The position numbers were made by a program, and so were the translations under genes. The notes beneath the pieces are model-generated. The model did no database searches and was not told the origin of the DNA. It worked only from the letters and a program-made list of their open reading frames with translations. DNA of 64,000 bases from the NCBI RefSeq assembly GCF_042653925.1, contig NZ_JBHSFQ010000025.1:1-64000 (forward strand), in the 5' to 3' direction. Positions 60,839-64,000 of this stretch are shown here, piece after piece (the stretch's first letter is position 1; each line of letters starts with the position of its first letter). This DNA comes from Nocardiopsis_B mangrovi. Its GTDB lineage: Bacteria > Actinomycetota > Actinomycetes > Streptosporangiales > Streptosporangiaceae.

Positions 60839-61748
60839 TCTCCTCCGCCAGCTCGGGGGGTTCGCGGACGTCGAAGTCAAAGCCGAACGTCGCCACCCAC
60901 ACGGCCAGGTGGTCGAGCCGGTCGGAGCCGATGCGCAGGGTGCACGTCGCCTCGTCGACCGGCTCGACCACGCCGATGGCGGGCGGAACCTCGTCGGCCA
61001 CGCGCTCGGCCGAAGCGTGCATGGTGAGCACCGCCTGGTGGCGGTAGCGGTCGACGGCCATGTCCCGGACGAAGCGGCCGGCGAGGTCATCGGGCAGCGG
61101 CCTCGGGCTGAACCGCGGCCCGTTGGGGGTGCGCAGCGCGCACCGGTCGGCGCGGAACCGCCGCCACCCCGTCTTATCGGTGTCCCAGGCGAACAGGTAC
61201 CACCGGCGCCCGAACTGGACCAGCCGGTAGGGCTCGACCTCGCGCACCGTCCGCTCGCCGTCGTAGGCGGTGTAGCCGAAGCGCAGCCGCACGTTGTCGC
61301 GGATGGCCGAGGCCATCGCGGTCAGCGTCGCCGCGCCGACGGTGGCACCGGGCGCCGGCAGGGCCACCAGCGCCGCTTCCAGCGCGTCGGCCTGGCGGCG
61401 CAGCCGGGAGGGCAGCATCCGGTCGAGCTTGGCGAGGGCGCGCACCGAGGTCTCCGCGATACCGGTGACCGCGCCGCCGGCCGCGGTGCGCAGGCCGACC
61501 GCCACCGCCACGGCCTCCTCGTCGTCGAGCAGCAGCGGGGGCAGCACGGCGCCCGGGGCGAGCGTGTAGCCGCCGCCGACGCCGCCGGCCGCGTCGATGG
61601 GGTAGCCCAGCGTCCGCAGCTTGTCGATGTCGCGGCGTACGGTCCGCCGGCTCACGCCGAGGCGCTCGGCCAGCTCGGGGCCCGTCCAGTCGTGCCGGGC
61701 CTGCATGAGGCCGAGCAGGCGCAGCAGCCGGGCCGAGGTCTCCAACAT
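60777..61748 (-). CDS. WYL-domain transcriptional regulator
   Basis: DeoR/YafY-type regulator of 323 residues. An N-terminal HTH_11 (ETSARLLRLLGLMQ, GVSRRTVRRDIDKLRTLGYP) is followed by a glycine-rich GVGGGYTLAPG, then the WYL domain (EPYRLVQFGRRWYLFAWD) and C-terminal WCX part. WYL domains bind small ligands or nucleic acid. It is divergent from the NAD(P)-binding gene with 78 bases between, a common pairing in which the regulator controls the neighbour. Confidence 0.88.
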   Translation of the reverse strand: MLETSARLLRLLGLMQARHDWTGPELAERLGVSRRTVRRDIDKLRTLGYPIDAAGGVGGGYTLAPGAVLPPLLLDDEEAVAVAVGLRTAAGGAVTGIAETSVRALAKLDRMLPSRLRRQADALEAALVALPAPGATVGAATLTAMASAIRDNVRLRFGYTAYDGERTVREVEPYRLVQFGRRWYLFAWDTDKTGWRRFRADRCALRTPNGPRFSPRPLPDDLAGRFVRDMAVDRYRHQAVLTMHASAERVADEVPPAIGVVEPVDEATCTLRIGSDRLDHLAVWVATFGFDFDVREPPELAEEITVLVERLRRAVEPPDRPSG

Positions 61749-61826
61749 GGGGGAAGTCTCGCAGCGATCGCGGACGGGATCCGGCCGCGAACCCCCATAG
61801 CTTCGCTTTCCATGACGGAGAACACC

Positions 61827-62651
61827 ATGACGATCCTTGTCACCGGGGCGACCGGAAACGTCGGACGCCCCCTGGTCGAACGGCTGCTGGCCGACGGGCA
61901 CCGGGTTCGGGCCCTCACCCGCTCCCCCGCGAGGGCCGCGCTCCCGGCCGGCGCCGACGTGGTCGCCGGGGACCTGGCGGACACCGCGAGCCTGGCCGCC
62001 GCCTTCGCGGGCGCCGATGCCGTGCACCTGATCGGCTTCGACGGGGCGGATCACGCGCCGCTGGCCAACGGAGCGGAGATCGCGGACCTGGCGCGGCGGT
62101 CGGGCGTGCACAGGGTGACGGTGCTGAAGGGGGAGATGGAGCGGACCCCGCTGGAGGAGGCGCTGGAGGCCGCCGGCCTGGCGCCCACCCGGCTGGCCCC
62201 GGTGGAGTTCATGGCGAACGCGCTCGAATGGGCGGAGGCCGTCCGCGGTGGAGGCGTCGTCCGTGAGCCCTTTCCGGAGGCCAGGAGCGCGATGGTGCAC
62301 GAGGCGGACATCGCGGCGGTCGCCGCCGTGGCGCTGGCGGGCGACGGCCACGCCGGCCGGCAGTACGTGCTGACCGGCCCGGAGGTGCTGACCCACCCCG
62401 ACAAGGCGCGCATCATCGGGGAGGTCCTGGGCCGGGACGTGCGCTATGCCGAACTCCCCCGCGACGAAGCGGTCGCGGGGTGGGAGCAGGCCGGCTTCAC
62501 TTCGGAGGACATCGCGTTCTTCCTGGCCGTGCGCGTGGATCCCCACGAGGTCGCCTACACCGTGCTGCCCACCGTCGAGGAGGTCACCGGCGCCCCCGCA
62601 CGGATCTTCGCCCAGTGGGTCCGGGAGAACGCGGGCGCCTTCGGCGCCTGA
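61827..62651 (+). CDS. NAD(P)-binding NmrA-like reductase
   Basis: Atypical SDR of 274 residues. The Rossmann motif TGATGNVG is at the N-terminus, with VVAGDLADTASLAAAF and AVHLIGF, and no Tyr-x3-Lys in the usual place; close to the NmrA/quinone oxidoreductase 2 group. GGAG six bases before the ATG at 61827 is better than for ATG 61812. Substrate unknown; probably regulated by the divergent WYL protein. Confidence 0.8.
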   Translation: MTILVTGATGNVGRPLVERLLADGHRVRALTRSPARAALPAGADVVAGDLADTASLAAAFAGADAVHLIGFDGADHAPLANGAEIADLARRSGVHRVTVLKGEMERTPLEEALEAAGLAPTRLAPVEFMANALEWAEAVRGGGVVREPFPEARSAMVHEADIAAVAAVALAGDGHAGRQYVLTGPEVLTHPDKARIIGEVLGRDVRYAELPRDEAVAGWEQAGFTSEDIAFFLAVRVDPHEVAYTVLPTVEEVTGAPARIFAQWVRENAGAFGA

Positions 62652-63066
62652 CGGAGACCGGGCGGACCCGCCCGCCCGTCGCGGCATCCGCCCGCCCGTC
62701 GCGGCATCCGGGCTGCGCCTGCTATTGCCCGCGACCGCACGAGAGTGCGCCGGCCGGGTCCGCCCACCGCGTCCGACACCGATAGCGGCCGATGACCGGT
62801 GCCCGCACCCGTATGGGGGCGGTCGGCTGCCGGGCGATGGGCGGCTCCGTCCACGCACTCCGGCGGACGGACGCGGGCCGGACCAGGGCGGCGCCGGCAT
62901 CGGCGCCCGCACCGTCCGCGAGGGCGACACGACGGCACGGGCTGCGGCCGTCGCCCGTGAAGGGGCCCGCCCCGCCGCTTCGCGGTGCGGGGCACCCCCC
63001 GCCGCGGATTCGGTCCACGCGCCCCCCGACGCGATCCGCCGGCGCGACCGCCACCCGGTCCGCCCG
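62652..63066. other. Gap with a short tandem repeat
   Basis: No gene seen in 415 bases apart from the direct repeat at 62671-62710. It separates two convergent genes. Confidence 0.35.
62671..62710. repeat. Two tandem copies of a 20-bp unit
   Basis: CCCGCCCGTCGCGGCATCCG occurs twice without interruption (62671-62690 and 62691-62710), 20 bases after the NmrA-like stop. A simple duplication. Confidence 0.8.
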
Positions 63067-64000
63067 TCAGACGCCGAAGGCGTCCAGGACGTCGACGAGG
63101 GTCGTCTCCCCTCCGACGTTGCCGGGAACCACCACGTAGGGCACCACCGGGCCCGCGGGCGTGGGCAGGTCCCAGACGCTGATCCCCGGGAGCACCTGGC
63201 CGCGCACGCGCGCCACCCGCGCGCCGAGCCCCGTGCGCGCGACCTCGGCCGAGGTGATCCCGCCCTTGGCGACCACGGCCGCGACCTCGCCGGAGAGCCC
63301 GTTCACGGCCGCGGTGAGCGCGGCCATGACGCGTTCGCCGTGGCCGAGCGTGCTGTCGGCGGCGCGGCGGCGCCGCTCGCTGGCGATGACGGCGGCGCCG
63401 CGGTCGCGCAGGACGGCGCGGGCCCGCTCCATGAGGTCGGCTCCCGCCGCGGCGGGGTCGGCGAGCGCGGCGTCGGTGTCCAGGACGACCGGCCGCAGGC
63501 CCCGCCGGCGTTCCAGCGCGGCGAGTTGGGCGGTCGCGCCGGAGGTGTGCGAGCCGCAGACCGTGAGTACCGGGCCGGGCATCCGGTCGAGCGGCGCCGG
63601 CAGGAGCGCCGCAGTGGCCGCGTCGGCGCAGCGAGCGGCCAGCGGTGCGGCGCAGCGGACCACGACGTCGCGGCCCGCGGCCCAGGCCCGGAGCAGGGCG
63701 CCGTGGACGAGGTCGATGTCGGAGTCGGTGACCGCGTCAGGCGCCACCACGGTGCCGGGGGCCGCCGAGGTGAGCGCTCCGGCTAGGGCGCCGCCGCCGC
63801 TGGAGCGGAGGTCGCCGAGCGCGACGGTGAGCGCGGGTCGCCCGCCGCCCTGCTCGGCGACGTAGCCGCGCACGTCGCTGGAGCCGAACCCGAACACGGG
63901 GTCGTCGGCGTACTCCGTCTCGGCGGCCGGGACGTCCGCGTCCCCCACACGCACGTAGTGGACGCCGCCGCGCGTGGTGCGGCCCCCGGCGGGGAACGCG
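63067..64000 (-). CDS. 3-oxo-tetronate kinase-like protein (partial, 5' end outside)
   Basis: The minus frame runs off the window end. It reads FPAGGRTTRGGVHYV at 63998 inward, then AETEYADDPVFGFGSSDVRGYV, PGPVLTVCGSHTSGATAQL and VVAKGGITSAEVARTGLG, ending YVVVPGNVGGETTLVDVLDAFGV. This is the C-terminal part of the four-carbon acid-sugar kinase family (OtnK, DUF1537), which phosphorylates oxo-tetronates for aldolase cleavage. No aldolase or dehydrogenase partner is within view. The N-terminal domain lies outside. Confidence 0.85.
   Translation of the reverse strand, partial: AFPAGGRTTRGGVHYVRVGDADVPAAETEYADDPVFGFGSSDVRGYVAEQGGGRPALTVALGDLRSSGGGALAGALTSAAPGTVVAPDAVTDSDIDLVHGALLRAWAAGRDVVVRCAAPLAARCADAATAALLPAPLDRMPGPVLTVCGSHTSGATAQLAALERRRGLRPVVLDTDAALADPAAAGADLMERARAVLRDRGAAVIASERRRRAADSTLGHGERVMAALTAAVNGLSGEVAAVVAKGGITSAEVARTGLGARVARVRGQVLPGISVWDLPTPAGPVVPYVVVPGNVGGETTLVDVLDAFGV

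Noticed and set aside
62671..62710. CRISPR or minisatellite array
   Set aside because: Only two direct copies with no spacers; a simple tandem duplication.
62792..63139. 115-residue plus-strand frame before the kinase gene
   Set aside because: Arg/Pro/Ala-rich, no ribosome site, overlaps the convergent kinase gene.

Overview
The window is high-GC chromosomal DNA of an actinobacterium. Supporting features are very high G+C, third-codon-position G/C bias, frequent GTG starts, probable leaderless promoters, a NucS/EndoMS mismatch nuclease, an SCO5389-family protein, a FilP-like polar coiled-coil protein and an ArgS-related NrtL protein. Nocardiopsaceae or a related Streptosporangiales family is my best guess; this is inference, not proof. 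From about 300 to 45,700 the gene order (meaB, thiolase/epimerase, FilP-like, 3-hydroxyacyl-CoA dehydrogenase, SCO5389/nucS, cobalamin adenosyltransferase, atp operon, wecA-sua5-prmC-prfA-rpmE-rho, thrB-thrC-hom-lysA-nrtL) resembles, from memory, a conserved block of Streptomyces chromosomes (roughly SCO5352-SCO5400). Lineage-specific genes are inserted in it.

Layout. 1-48 is the start of clpC, with a possible ClgR box upstream. 298-4,677 holds meaB and a four-gene unit: small membrane protein, MoxR ATPase, truncated DUF58/VWA protein and membrane-anchored HtrA-like protease. Start/stop overlaps couple two of its junctions, and the MoxR and VWA members have lost key residues. 4,826-6,869 is a two-component system read divergently from it. 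7,566-19,722 covers propionate and acyl-CoA metabolism and B12 (thiolase, methylmalonyl-CoA epimerase, 3-hydroxyacyl-CoA dehydrogenase, GMC oxidoreductase, PduO adenosyltransferase), the FilP-like protein, NucS and a secreted M28 peptidase. 20,410-28,365 is the complete F1Fo ATP synthase operon with AtpZ/AtpI-type genes. 28,596-45,093 covers cell-wall lipid carrier glycosylation (wecA), tRNA modification and translation termination (sua5, prmC, prfA, rpmE), Rho, and the aspartate-family amino acid genes.

After a tRNA-Arg(CCG) gene at 45,627 the content turns accessory (about 45,900-56,150). It contains a small secreted protein, a 65-residue orphan, an HTH-plus-helical-repeat regulator and a shortened IspH-like gene read divergently from a compact fatty-acid/polyketide operon. 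That operon encodes an ACP, a FabF-type ketosynthase, a FabG-type reductase and a 1,303-residue protein joining thioesterase, type I PKS ketosynthase and acyl-CoA oxidase-like domains. It has no acyltransferase or dehydratase, so it presumably borrows from primary metabolism or other loci. I regard this locus as the best candidate for an undescribed system.

56,363-64,000 holds an L,D-transpeptidase lipoprotein, small proteins, a DUF418 membrane protein, a WYL regulator divergent from a NAD(P)-binding protein, and a 3-oxo-tetronate kinase cut by the window end. I saw no CRISPR array, insertion sequence, transposase, integrase, rRNA or replication origin. All family names come from reading protein motifs by eye; no database search was run.
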